In this document: piece after piece, positions 6,587 through 12,975 of the stretch
How positions within the stretch are numbered: the stretch's first letter is position 1
How the letters are laid out: each line of letters begins with the position of its first letter
Origin: JANLIQ01 sp964358205
GTDB taxonomy: Bacteria; Patescibacteriota; UBA1384; 2-12-FULL-50-11
Length of the DNA: 23,618 nucleotides
NCBI GenBank assembly: GCA_964358205.1
Contig: CAYHNZ010000011.1
Location: 1-23,618, forward strand
Direction of reading: 5' to 3'
Made by a program: the position numbers and the translations under genes
The notes under the pieces: model-generated
Seen by the model: the letters and a program-made list of their open reading frames with translations, nothing else
Told to the model about the DNA's origin: nothing
Databases searched by the model: none

Positions 6587-6970
6587 TTACCGCTTGGCCC
6601 ATTGTGGAGCCTTCCTTGCCTTTTTAAGGCCGGGTTTCTTGCGTTCTTTGATGCGAGCGTCGCGAGTCATGTAACCGCCCTTACGAAGAGTTGAGCGCCA
6701 GTCGGGGTTAATTTCGACCAAGGCTCGAGCGACTCCCAGAACAATGGCGTCGATTTGGCCTTGCATTCCCCCACCGCGAGCGATAACCGAAACATCAAAT
6801 TGACCGAAGCGATCGACTAGTTCGAAGACATGCTTTAGTTTTAATGGCAATTCAATCTCTTTGTCGTTGACAATTAACTTGCCCGAGCCATTGACAAGAC
6901 GAACTTGGGCTACTGCCCGTTTGCGTCGGCCAACTCCCTTAAACCAAGCGGCGAGAGCTAATTTAGGCAT
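6587..6970 (-). CDS. rpsI: 30S ribosomal protein S9 (uS9)
   Basis: 127 aa from ATG 6970. GVGRRKRAVAQVRL and the basic C-terminal tail ending KKARKAPQWAKR are typical; this tail reaches toward the P-site tRNA anticodon stem. A GTG two codons upstream is possible, but AAAGG five bases before the ATG favours the ATG. The start lies inside the end of rplM (8 nt overlap), the usual coupled rplM-rpsI pair, here appended to the alpha operon after rplQ. Confidence 0.95.
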   Translation of the reverse strand: MPKLALAAWFKGVGRRKRAVAQVRLVNGSGKLIVNDKEIELPLKLKHVFELVDRFGQFDVSVIARGGGMQGQIDAIVLGVARALVEINPDWRSTLRKGGYMTRDARIKERKKPGLKKARKAPQWAKR

Positions 6971-7334
6971 TATCACCTTTTACGAAAGTTAAGCGTTCCA
7001 ACCAGTGTTGGCGCAAGCGGTTGTCGGGAAGCATTCGCTTGACCGCCAGCATTATTACCCGCTCTGGTTTAGTCGCCAGCATCTCTTTTAATGGCTTACT
7101 TTTAAGGGTTCCTGGGTAACCGGAGTGGGTGTAATACATTTTATCTTCAAGTTTATTGCCGGTGACAACAATCTTCTCGGCGTTAGTTACGACCACGGCG
7201 TCGCCGAGATCCTGATGAAGGGTGAAGCCGACTTTGTGCTTACCGCGAAGCAGGGTCGCAATTTCGGTCGCCAAACGCCCGAGGATTCGTCCGGAGGCAT
7301 CAATTTTGTGAATCTGGCGAGTTATGGCTGTCAT
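6963..7334 (-). CDS. rplM: 50S ribosomal protein L13 (uL13)
   Basis: 123 aa, shorter than the usual 140 or so, mainly at the C terminus. Core motifs are present: DASGRILGRLATEIATLLRGK, GDAVVVTNAEKIVVTGNK, the YYTHSGYPG loop and the MLPDNRLRQ segment. L13 is an early 23S-binding assembly protein. The ATG is one base after the rplQ stop and the 3' end overlaps rpsI. Confidence 0.95.
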   Translation of the reverse strand: MTAITRQIHKIDASGRILGRLATEIATLLRGKHKVGFTLHQDLGDAVVVTNAEKIVVTGNKLEDKMYYTHSGYPGTLKSKPLKEMLATKPERVIMLAVKRMLPDNRLRQHWLERLTFVKGDNA

Positions 7335-7335
7335 T

Positions 7336-7857
7336 TTATTTAGCTTTCTTCGCTCTTGCCCGTCGTAGCTTTAGCGGAGTCGGGACGACTGCCTTGGCTT
7401 TGACCGGAGTCTCTTTGAGCACTTTAGACGGTTTAGCTGATTCGGACTTGTCCGTCGTAGCTTTAGCTGATTCGGGCTTGCCCGTCGTAGCTTTAGCGGA
7501 GTCGGGCTCAATTTTAGCCTCTTTAATCAGCATCACTGCTAGCTGTGCGGCGTTGTCGCCCCGACGAGGTGCCGCCGACAATGAGCGAACATAGTTAGTA
7601 GCGGTTAATTCGTAGCGGGGCATAATATCCTCGAAGACTTTACGAACGGCATTTTTATCCATAAGAACCGAGTGGGCGTACTTATGGGCGAGTAAATCAG
7701 CTTTTTTGACCCTATGAAAAAATCGGTCAGCGAAAGAAACCAAGCTCTTACCGCTTAAGCGTGAAGTGACTATCGCTTCATATAGAACTAGCGAAGTTAG
7801 CTGATTTCGAAGTGTTGTGTCTTTAAAGTCACTTTGCGCACGTAAAACTCTCCACAT
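7336..7857 (-). CDS. rplQ: 50S ribosomal protein L17 (bL17) with repeat-built C-terminal extension
   Basis: 173 aa. The L17 core is at about 16-113 (LRNQLTSLVLYEAIVTSR ... PRYELTATNYVRSLSAAPRRGDNAAQLAVMLIKE). The N terminus, MWRVLRAQSDFKDTT, lacks the canonical RHRKxGRKLGR stretch. About 60 extra residues follow the core, built partly from ten-residue tandem repeats (SAKATTGKPE, SAKATTDKSE, SAKPSK) and ending in a basic tail. The 30-bp DNA repeat behind this occurs again 122 bp away in another reading frame, where it encodes PTPLKLRRAR. The start is 7 bp after the rpoA stop. Confidence 0.93.
   Translation of the reverse strand: MWRVLRAQSDFKDTTLRNQLTSLVLYEAIVTSRLSGKSLVSFADRFFHRVKKADLLAHKYAHSVLMDKNAVRKVFEDIMPRYELTATNYVRSLSAAPRRGDNAAQLAVMLIKEAKIEPDSAKATTGKPESAKATTDKSESAKPSKVLKETPVKAKAVVPTPLKLRRARAKKAK
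7355..7384 (-). repeat. 30-bp repeat in rplQ, copy A (tail, frame 2)
   Basis: Plus-strand CTTGCCCGTCGTAGCTTTAG followed by CGGAGTCGGG. Identical over all 30 bases to 7477-7506. The offset is 122 bp, not a multiple of three, so the same DNA is translated in a different frame near the C terminus of L17. Confidence 0.9.
7447..7506 (-). repeat. 30-bp tandem repeat in rplQ, copies B and C
   Basis: Two head-to-tail 30-bp units, 7447-7476 and 7477-7506. They differ at a few positions and both are read in the frame giving ESAKATTxK. A partial unit (TTTAGCTGATTCGG) precedes them at about 7432. Unit C is identical to copy A at 7355-7384. Confidence 0.9.
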
Positions 7858-7864
7858 ATCAGAA

Positions 7865-8695
7865 TTATTCTTTCTTGGCGGATTTAGTTTTAGTCGGTTT
7901 TATCGTAGTTAGTACTTTCTTTGTTTTGGGCTCGGCTTTGATTGTTTCGGTCGGTATTTCAACCGTTTCGTCGTCAACCGCGGTCATAATTGCCGGAGTA
8001 TTTTTTGCAGAGCCAGCCAAGACGGAGAAGTGGTCAACTAATATGTCGGCCGATTGCTCCATCGCATCCTGGGGTGTGATTGAACCATCAGTTTCGATTT
8101 CGAGAATCAGTCTGTCAAAGTTAGTCATTTTGCCCACCCGAGTGTTCTCAACTTCAAAATTGACTCTTTTAATTGGCGCAAAAGCGGCATCGATAGCAAT
8201 AACGCCGATCGGCAGTTTATCTTCTTTGCGCATTTCAGTCGCCAGATAACCACGGCCTCTCTCGACTGTTGCTTCCAGAAGAAGTTTACCCCCAGAGACA
8301 AGCTCGGCTACGTGAGCGTCTTTAGTAATGACTTTAATACCGGTCGGGCATTTAAAGTCGGCGGCGGTGACATTATTTGGTCCCTTAACATCCAAAATAA
8401 CCGTCTGCGGTTCATTCGAGTCAAGTTTAAAACGAATTTGTTTTAAGTTAAGAATCAAGTCGACAACATCCTCGGTAACTCCCTTAACGGTTGAAAACTC
8501 GTGAGCGACACCATCGATTCGGATTGAGGTGATAGCGGCACCAGGCAGAGACGACAGTAGGACGCGGCGAATGGCGTTGCCGATCGTTAAGCCGAACCCT
8601 GGGTTTAACGGCTCAACGACAAAACGAGCCATATTGCCGTCGGCATGGGCCTCTTTGATTTGCATTAACGATACTTCAGATAATTTATGTGACAT
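7865..8695 (-). CDS. rpoA: RNA polymerase alpha subunit lacking the C-terminal domain
   Basis: 276 aa from ATG 8695, chosen because the family N terminus aligns near MSHKLSEVSLMQIKEA and a GGAGG lies upstream (14-nt spacing, rather long); in-frame starts 20 codons earlier or 10 later exist. The alpha N-terminal dimerisation/assembly domain is complete (ARFVVEPLNPGFGLTIGNAI at 23-42 through SADILVDHFSVL at 215-226). The helix-hairpin-helix alpha-CTD that normally contacts UP elements and activators is missing: residues 229-276 are a low-complexity tail ending in lysines (KTKSAKKE). rplQ begins 7 bp later, so there is no room for a displaced CTD. Confidence 0.95.
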   Translation of the reverse strand: MSHKLSEVSLMQIKEAHADGNMARFVVEPLNPGFGLTIGNAIRRVLLSSLPGAAITSIRIDGVAHEFSTVKGVTEDVVDLILNLKQIRFKLDSNEPQTVILDVKGPNNVTAADFKCPTGIKVITKDAHVAELVSGGKLLLEATVERGRGYLATEMRKEDKLPIGVIAIDAAFAPIKRVNFEVENTRVGKMTNFDRLILEIETDGSITPQDAMEQSADILVDHFSVLAGSAKNTPAIMTAVDDETVEIPTETIKAEPKTKKVLTTIKPTKTKSAKKE

Positions 8696-8808
8696 TTGTT
8701 GTTTTTTTACCTCCACTTGTTTAAATACTTTAACACTTCGACAGATATAAATCAAGGATAATTTCCATACTTTAGACTTTAGACTTGAGCCTTTAGACTT
8801 TTCTTAAG
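8696..8808 (-). repeat. heptamer element rpsD-rpoA (left arm only)
   Basis: On the minus strand AAGTCTA, AAGGCTC, AAGTCTA, AAGTCTA and AAGTATGG follow the rpsD stop, the same arm as in the rpsN-rpsH gap including its AAGTATGGA end. The complementary right arm is missing. Instead there is AT-rich sequence with an imperfect TGTTAAAG/TTTAAACA inverted repeat, then GGAGG before rpoA without a GGA-loop hairpin. TTGATT and TAAAGT 17 bp apart could be a weak internal promoter. Confidence 0.6.
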
Positions 8809-9297
8809 TTATCTTGAGTAAAACTGAACAATTTTTTGGGTATCGAATTCCAATGGCAACTCTTCGGGATTAGGTAAGCGTTCCACGGCCACTTGCAAAG
8901 TCTTTTTATTCAGTTTGACCCAATCAGCAACCCCGTGTTCAGCGTCAAAAGTCACGGTTTTTAGATTGTGTGGCTGGATCAAATCACCAGCCTTTACCAG
9001 GATCGAGGCGATACTAACTCTTTTGCCATTGAGCGTGAAGTGACGATGGCTAATATACTGACGGGCTTGAGCGCGACTAATAGCTAATCCTGATCGATAA
9101 ACGACGTTGTCTAGTCGTGATTCTAGGGTCTGAAGCAAAGTTTGACCGGTTTGAGCTCGGTTTTTAGCGGCAATGGTGAAGTAACGACGAAACTGCTTCT
9201 CTCGTAAGCCGTAAGCCTCCTTAGCTTTTTGCTTTTCTTGAAGCTGATAACCGTATTCAGTAATTTTTCGTTGTCGTTGCTGTTTCTTCTGAATCAT
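8809..9297 (-). CDS. rpsD: 30S ribosomal protein S4 (uS4) lacking its N-terminal domain
   Basis: 162 aa versus about 200-208. The protein starts MIQKKQQRQRKITEYG, aligning with the RRKLSEYGLQLREKQK region near residue 44 of the usual S4; the MARYxGPxxxxxRREG segment, any zinc-binding cysteines and PGQHG are absent. The remainder is typical: LREKQFRRYF, the S4 RNA-binding domain (LESRLDNVVYRSGLAISRAQ, about 59-78, and RQYISHRHFTLNG after it) and the C-terminal VQFYSR. The codon before the ATG is the rpsK stop TAA, in the same frame, so no upstream coding is possible. S4 is a primary 16S binder, and its missing part normally packs near the mRNA entry channel with S3 and S5. Confidence 0.93.
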   Translation of the reverse strand: MIQKKQQRQRKITEYGYQLQEKQKAKEAYGLREKQFRRYFTIAAKNRAQTGQTLLQTLESRLDNVVYRSGLAISRAQARQYISHRHFTLNGKRVSIASILVKAGDLIQPHNLKTVTFDAEHGVADWVKLNKKTLQVAVERLPNPEELPLEFDTQKIVQFYSR

Positions 9298-9687
9298 TTA
9301 GACCCTTCTAGCCTTTTTAGCGCGAGTACCGTTGTGAGGAAGTGGAGTGATGTCCTGAATGGAAGCAACTTTATAGCTAGCGGCGGCTATCGCTCGCAAA
9401 GCGGCATCTCGACCGTTACCCGCACCCAATACTTGAATATGAAGTGTCTCGGGATGGTACTCGGCTATTTTATCTAGGAGTAGCTTCATGGCGGTGGTCG
9501 CCGCATATGGCGTCCCTTTTTTAGCACCTTTAAAGCCGGCTTGTCCCGAGGAAGCCCAGCCGATGACGTTACCGGTTGCCTTGGCGCTGGCGGTAATAAT
9601 TGTGTTATTGAATGTCGAGTGAACCGTCAGCAAGACTTCCGCGACCGACTGAATTATTTTCTTTTTAGTTTTAGTAGTTTTAACCAT
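9298..9687 (-). CDS. rpsK: 30S ribosomal protein S11 (uS11)
   Basis: 129 aa. Family features include LLTVHSTFNNTIITASAKATG, the SSGQAGFKGAKKGTPYAATT block and the C-terminal DITPLPHNGTRAKKARRV. HNG is the conserved isoaspartate-forming site; the residue after it is Thr rather than the common Cys. It precedes rpsD with zero spacing (TAA then ATG), so the pair forms one translational unit. The start follows a GGA-loop hairpin at 9691-9707. Confidence 0.96.
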   Translation of the reverse strand: MVKTTKTKKKIIQSVAEVLLTVHSTFNNTIITASAKATGNVIGWASSGQAGFKGAKKGTPYAATTAMKLLLDKIAEYHPETLHIQVLGAGNGRDAALRAIAAASYKVASIQDITPLPHNGTRAKKARRV

Positions 9688-9690
9688 TAG

Positions 9691-9707
9691 ACAAATCTCC
9701 GATTTGT
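9691..9707 (-). promoter_or_regulatory. GGA-loop Shine-Dalgarno hairpin of rpsK
   Basis: Minus strand: ACAAATC, loop GGA, GATTTGT (7 bp perfect). GGAGA sits in the loop and start of the 3' arm, and the ATG begins three bases after the stem. Confidence 0.75.
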
Positions 9708-9820
9708 TAGGGTAAGAATTTGGAATTTAGAATTTAGAATTAGGAAGGGTTGATCGCGAAGCGACCAAATGCAAATGTTATCCGTTATTCGTAATTCGTA
9801 ATTCGTAATTCTATGCATTT
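9708..9820 (-). repeat. heptamer inverted-repeat element rpsM-rpsK
   Basis: Minus strand left arm: about four GAATTAC units. Loop: a hairpin GTCGC-TTC-GCGA-type stem. Right arm: CTAATTC, TAAATTC, TAAATTC, CAAATTC. The loop hairpin matches that of the rpsN-rpsH element although the arms belong to different sub-families. Confidence 0.75.
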
Positions 9821-10207
9821 CTAGGTTTTTTCAGATGATTTTTTGCGACCAGATCCAACCGTCACCTTCTTACCTCGCTTGGTCCGAGCATTGGTTTTTG
9901 TTCGTTGGCCATGAACCGGTAAATTTCGGGCATGTCGGCTACCTTTGTAACTGCCGATTTCTTTTAGACGGCGGATATTCTGCTGAACTGTTTGACGTAA
10001 ATCGCTTTCAACGGTGGTGTTCTTTTCAATGAAATCTCTAATTATATCGATCTTGGCGCTATCGAGATCGCTAAAGCGGGGGTTATTTTCGATTTTAAGT
10101 TTTTTTAAGATTGTTTGTGCTTGTGGGACGCCTAAACCGTAGATATAGCTTAACCCAATATCGAGACGCTTATGGTCAGGAATATTAACTCCGGCAATAC
10201 GCGGCAT
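9821..10207 (-). CDS. rpsM: 30S ribosomal protein S13 (uS13)
   Basis: 128 aa from ATG 10207 (MPRIAGVNIPDHKR), the family N terminus; upstream in-frame codons run through the hairpin and are not coding. YGLGVPQAQTILKK, RRLKEIGSYKGSRHARNLPVHGQRTKTNARTKRG and the lysine-rich tail are typical; the tail contacts P-site tRNA. GTG immediately before the ATG gives a GTGATG double start, as at rplB and rpsC. Confidence 0.95.
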   Translation of the reverse strand: MPRIAGVNIPDHKRLDIGLSYIYGLGVPQAQTILKKLKIENNPRFSDLDSAKIDIIRDFIEKNTTVESDLRQTVQQNIRRLKEIGSYKGSRHARNLPVHGQRTKTNARTKRGKKVTVGSGRKKSSEKT

Positions 10208-10210
10208 CAC

Positions 10211-10229
10211 TTTTGCCCTCCAGGCAAAA
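10211..10229 (-). promoter_or_regulatory. GGA-loop Shine-Dalgarno hairpin of rpsM
   Basis: Minus strand: TTTTGCCT, loop GGA, GGGCAAAA (8 bp with one U-G). GGAGG is nine bases before the ATG. The 31 bases 10205-10235 match the rplB initiation region at 30 positions, and the one difference keeps the stem paired. Confidence 0.8.
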
Positions 10230-10316
10230 CAATTTTCAGTTTCCAATTTTCAGTTTTCAATAAATGAAGCGGATTCTTGATTGTTAACTGATAACTGAGA
10301 ACTGATAACTGCTTGC
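10230..10316 (-). repeat. heptamer inverted-repeat element rpmJ-rpsM
   Basis: Minus strand left arm: CAGTTAT, CAGTTCT, CAGTTAT, CAGTTAA. Right arm after ATTTA: TTGAAAA, CTGAAAA, TTGGAAA, CTGAAAA. Same sub-family as the rplB-rpsS gap, with a shared ATTTATTGAAAA core. Confidence 0.75.
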
Positions 10317-10430
10317 TCATCCTTGTCTCTGCTTATGGCGGGGGTTTTCACAGATCACTCGAACTACCCCCTTGCGGCGGATAATTTTGCATTTTTGACA
10401 CCGTGCCTTTACTCCAACGTGAACTTTCAT
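10317..10430 (-). CDS. rpmJ: 50S ribosomal protein L36 (bL36), zinc form
   Basis: 37 aa, MKVHVGVKARCQKC... ending HKQRQG. The four zinc ligands C11, C14, C27 and H32 are all present. Length and sequence fit the family closely. Stop is TGA. The start has no GGAGG; a TTAACTT/AAGTTAA hairpin ends seven bases before the ATG. L36 sits on 23S rRNA late in 50S assembly. Gene order infA-rpmJ-rpsM is standard. Confidence 0.95.
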   Translation of the reverse strand: MKVHVGVKARCQKCKIIRRKGVVRVICENPRHKQRQG

Positions 10431-10437
10431 CGTTTGT

Positions 10438-10453
10438 TTAACTTAAAAGTTAA
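10438..10453 (-). promoter_or_regulatory. hairpin before rpmJ without Shine-Dalgarno
   Basis: TTAACTT and AAGTTAA are perfect 7-bp arms separated by two bases, placed like the GGA-loop hairpins of other genes but lacking GGA. If functional, rpmJ would start without Shine-Dalgarno pairing. Confidence 0.5.
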
Positions 10454-10566
10454 AACGCAAAAGTCAAAACTATAGCTAAAAACTAAAAAGTTTTGACCTT
10501 TGAGTTGTAATTTTGAGTTTTGATTTTTGAGATTTGAGTTTTTCATTATAAATTATTTATTCTTAT
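10454..10566 (-). repeat. heptamer inverted-repeat element infA-rpmJ
   Basis: Minus strand left arm: ACTCAAA, TCTCAAA, AATCAAA, ACTCAAA. Right arm: TTTTTAG twice, then TTTTGAC, TTTTGCG, TTTTAAC. Same sub-family as the rpsH-rplF element, sharing TTTTGCGTTTTAA. Confidence 0.75.
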
Positions 10567-10788
10567 TTATGTCAGTCTCTTAGTGATTCGACCCTTAGTT
10601 AAGTCGTAAGGACTCATCTCGAGAGTAACTCGATCACCAGGCAAAATCTTGATCCGATGTTTACGAATCTTACCGGAAACATAACCAAGGACTAATTGTC
10701 CATTATCAAGAGTGATGCGGAATTGAGTGTTGGGCAACGGCTCGGTTACAAGACCATCGAGCGCTACTACACCTTCTTTCTCTGACAT
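10567..10788 (-). CDS. infA: translation initiation factor IF-1
   Basis: 73 aa OB-fold protein, full length for the family: VALDGLVTEPLPNTQFRI, GYVSGKIRKHRIKILPGDRVTLEMSPYDLTKGRI. It binds the 30S A site during initiation. No Shine-Dalgarno is evident and the gap to map is 33 bp, the longest non-repeat gap inside a packed block of the superoperon. Confidence 0.96.
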   Translation of the reverse strand: MSEKEGVVALDGLVTEPLPNTQFRITLDNGQLVLGYVSGKIRKHRIKILPGDRVTLEMSPYDLTKGRITKRLT

Positions 10789-10821
10789 CTTGATATATTT
10801 TACCCAATTACCATTAACCAG

Positions 10822-11571
10822 TCAACCCGTTTGGCTCGACGAGGGGGCGGTTAATATGACCGGATCACCTTGAGTCACGAAGACAGTATGCTCAAAATGA
10901 GCACAAACAACCGCTGGAGAGGCGCTGATAGTCCATTTGTCGTTGTCGATAGTGACTTTAACTGGTTTTAAGGCGGTGATTGGTTCGATGGCAAGAATCA
11001 TCCCCTCTTTCAACTCTGGACCATTACCAGCTCGACCGTGATTTGGGATCGACGGAGGCATCTGTAATTTTTTACCCACACCATGGCCAGTTAATTCGCG
11101 AATAATATAAAATCCAGCCGCTTCGACTATTTGTTGAATAGCGAAGCTAATGTCGCCAACATGACGACCAGCCCTAGCTTGTTTGATCGCTTCGGTTAAT
11201 GATTTTTTGGTGATTTCGATTAGTTGGGTCGCTTCGGCACTAATCTGGCCAACTGGATGGGTTAAGGCCGTATCAACAATCCAGCCACCGTTCTTAACCC
11301 CAATGTCCACTGTCACCACATCACCTACTCTAAGGGTGTAGTTGGTTGGGATGCCATGAACAACGACTGAATTGACAGACAGACAGCTGGTTGCTGGGTA
11401 ACCGTGGTAACCCAAAAATGCCGGTTGCATACCGGAGCGACAAGTCATATCTTTAACTTTTTCTTCGATTGCCAGTAGATTCAATCCTGGCCTGATCATC
11501 GCCTTAACCTCTTGGTGAATTTGATGAGCCGTTTGACCAGCAGCCACCAATTCGATCGGCGGTTTAGTCAT
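10822..11571 (-). CDS. map: methionine aminopeptidase, type I
   Basis: 249 aa from ATG 11571, which overlaps the adk stop by 8 nt; an upstream in-frame start would extend far into adk and is less likely. It removes initiator Met from nascent proteins. Metal ligands are D89 (VDIGV), D100 (VDTA), H163 (GHGVG), E196 (EPI) and E227 (FEHT); the catalytic-site histidine H72 is in VHGIP. There is no N-terminal zinc-finger extension. The gene lies in the standard adk-map-infA order. Confidence 0.95.
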   Translation of the reverse strand: MTKPPIELVAAGQTAHQIHQEVKAMIRPGLNLLAIEEKVKDMTCRSGMQPAFLGYHGYPATSCLSVNSVVVHGIPTNYTLRVGDVVTVDIGVKNGGWIVDTALTHPVGQISAEATQLIEITKKSLTEAIKQARAGRHVGDISFAIQQIVEAAGFYIIRELTGHGVGKKLQMPPSIPNHGRAGNGPELKEGMILAIEPITALKPVKVTIDNDKWTISASPAVVCAHFEHTVFVTQGDPVILTAPSSSQTG

Positions 11572-12145
11572 TAATAATTGGCTCAAGAGCTCGATTGATT
11601 TGATCTGTGACAGCGTCCACTGCTGGCTCACCATCAATTTCAATCGATCGGTAGTGTTCGGCTAACCAATCTTTCACCGGTAGGGTTTCCTTCCTGAAAG
11701 TTACTAGTCGACGCTCAACTATCTCTGGTTTATCGTCTTCTCGGTAAATCTTCTTCCCGTCAATTAGCTGAAAGCGCATCGACAGGCGACTCTTGGCCGA
11801 TTTATCTGATAAATGAATGTAGATAAGAGTGACTTGCCAGTCGTATTTCTCAACTAATTCCTTGAAGTCCTGGCACTGTTGCTGATTTCGAGGGTAGCCG
11901 TCAAAAATTATACCCTGGTCTGATGGTAATTGACTGACATAGTCTTCCACCAATTGACGAAGTATTTGGTTACTAACAAGCTGACCAGATGTAATTTGCT
12001 GGTGAATATTTTCGTCGACGATAGAGAGCTCTCGTAATTTGGCGCCCGCTTCAAAGACTTTGAGATTATATTTTTGAGCCAAGTGCTTAACTTGAGTGCT
12101 TTTTCCCGACCCTTGTGGACCAAAAACAATTAGAACAGAGCGCAT
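11564..12145 (-). CDS. adk: adenylate kinase with short LID
   Basis: 193 aa from ATG 12145 (MRSVLIVFGPQGSGKST), one base after the LysM-gene stop; upstream in-frame starts lie inside that gene. The P-loop GPQGSGKST is at 9-17, the AMP-site FDGYPRN at 81-87 and the REDD segment at 135-138. The LID between the arginine-rich helix and REDD is only a short loop with no zinc cysteines. It interconverts ATP+AMP and 2 ADP in the cytoplasm. Overall identity with the family is diverged, but the motifs are clear. Confidence 0.9.
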   Translation of the reverse strand: MRSVLIVFGPQGSGKSTQVKHLAQKYNLKVFEAGAKLRELSIVDENIHQQITSGQLVSNQILRQLVEDYVSQLPSDQGIIFDGYPRNQQQCQDFKELVEKYDWQVTLIYIHLSDKSAKSRLSMRFQLIDGKKIYREDDKPEIVERRLVTFRKETLPVKDWLAEHYRSIEIDGEPAVDAVTDQINRALEPIIND

Positions 12146-12146
12146 T

Positions 12147-12833
12147 TTACTGTCGGGTCTCAACATATAGAACCGCCCAAAAGCCTTTTTTGCCCTTTGT
12201 TTTAGGTTGAAACAGACCAACTACGTTAGTTGAATCAGCATTTTTAGCCTGGACTAGGGCAGAGCCTCGGCCGTCGTCTTGTTCTAGGAGTGTAAATTCA
12301 TTGTCGGTGGCAATATTGAAGTATGGAACGGCATCTTTCTTCGCTACCTCAATTGGACTATACAGAGGGTTCTCATTCTTATCACGAAGATCACGGTTGA
12401 GCTCGCTAGCTCGGTCTTCGTTAAGATCAAAATTAATTCGGTAAGAATCGGAGGTCGGCTCCAACCGTGGAATGACCAAGACGTTGCCGGTTTGGACTAA
12501 ATCTTCATTGACTACCCCGTTGGCTTTCTTGAGTAATTGCCAGTTAATGTCAAATTTTGCGGCAATACCGAAAAGGGTGTCATTCGACGCAACGGTATAA
12601 GTATTGACTGGGAAGCTCAATCGACCCCTAGATTCAGCTGGTTTAGTCAGCTGATCAACTTTTTGACTTTGAGCGCTACCTGTTAATTGAGGTAAATCGG
12701 CCTGAAAAGTCGCCGTCCCTTGGTTTTTAGTCTTCAGTACCGAGCGACTTTTATTATAGAAATAAAAAGTTGAGCTCGTCAGAAAACCCAACAATACGAC
12801 CAATACAAAGAACGCCGAACGAGGTAAAATCAT
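12147..12833 (-). CDS. LysM-domain membrane-anchored protein
   Basis: 228 aa. An N-terminal hydrophobic segment (about 7-27) anchors it or serves as a signal. A Gln/Ser-rich linker precedes one LysM domain (about 78-122: YTVASNDTLFGIAAKFDINW ... VQTGNVLVIPR), predicted to bind peptidoglycan outside the cell. The remaining ~100 residues are acidic to mixed with FNIATDNEFTLLEQDD and GFWAVLYVETRQ; I do not recognise a domain there. It sits between secY and adk, which are normally adjacent, and is preceded by a heptamer element. The ATG has no GGAGG; AACGG precedes it. Confidence 0.85.
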   Translation of the reverse strand: MILPRSAFFVLVVLLGFLTSSTFYFYNKSRSVLKTKNQGTATFQADLPQLTGSAQSQKVDQLTKPAESRGRLSFPVNTYTVASNDTLFGIAAKFDINWQLLKKANGVVNEDLVQTGNVLVIPRLEPTSDSYRINFDLNEDRASELNRDLRDKNENPLYSPIEVAKKDAVPYFNIATDNEFTLLEQDDGRGSALVQAKNADSTNVVGLFQPKTKGKKGFWAVLYVETRQ

Positions 12834-12975
12834 CCGTTAAATCCCAAATTCCAAATCCCAAATCCCAAGCAAACCACAAATTCAAATCTTCCAAATTCAA
12901 AACCGGTTTGTAGTTTTCTAACTTTGGTCATTGAGATTTGTTTGGGATTTGGGTGATTGGGATTTCTATTTTCTA
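12834..12975 (-). repeat. heptamer inverted-repeat element secY-LysM gene
   Basis: Minus strand left arm: AAATCCC, AATCACC, CAAATCC. Right arm: GGGATTT, GGGATTT, GGAATTT, GGGATTT, giving a perfect CCCAAATCCC/GGGATTTGGG pairing. The loop contains AAACCGGTTT. No GGA hairpin follows. Confidence 0.75.

Noticed and set aside
7858..7864. Alpha-CTD lost through a frameshift in rpoA
   Set aside because: Only 7 bp separate rpoA from rplQ; there is no room for a displaced CTD in any frame.
7875..8249. 124-codon plus-strand open frame opposite rpoA
   Set aside because: Antisense to a conserved core gene; hydrophobic Ser/Val-rich composition follows from codon shadowing.
9298..9300. S4 truncation explained by a missed upstream start
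   Set aside because: The codon directly before the ATG is an in-frame TAA (the rpsK stop), so no longer product is possible without a sequence error.
10789..10821. Separate promoter for infA
   Set aside because: Only AT-rich sequence (TAAAATATATC) without a -35; 33 bp after map within a co-directional block is not persuasive.
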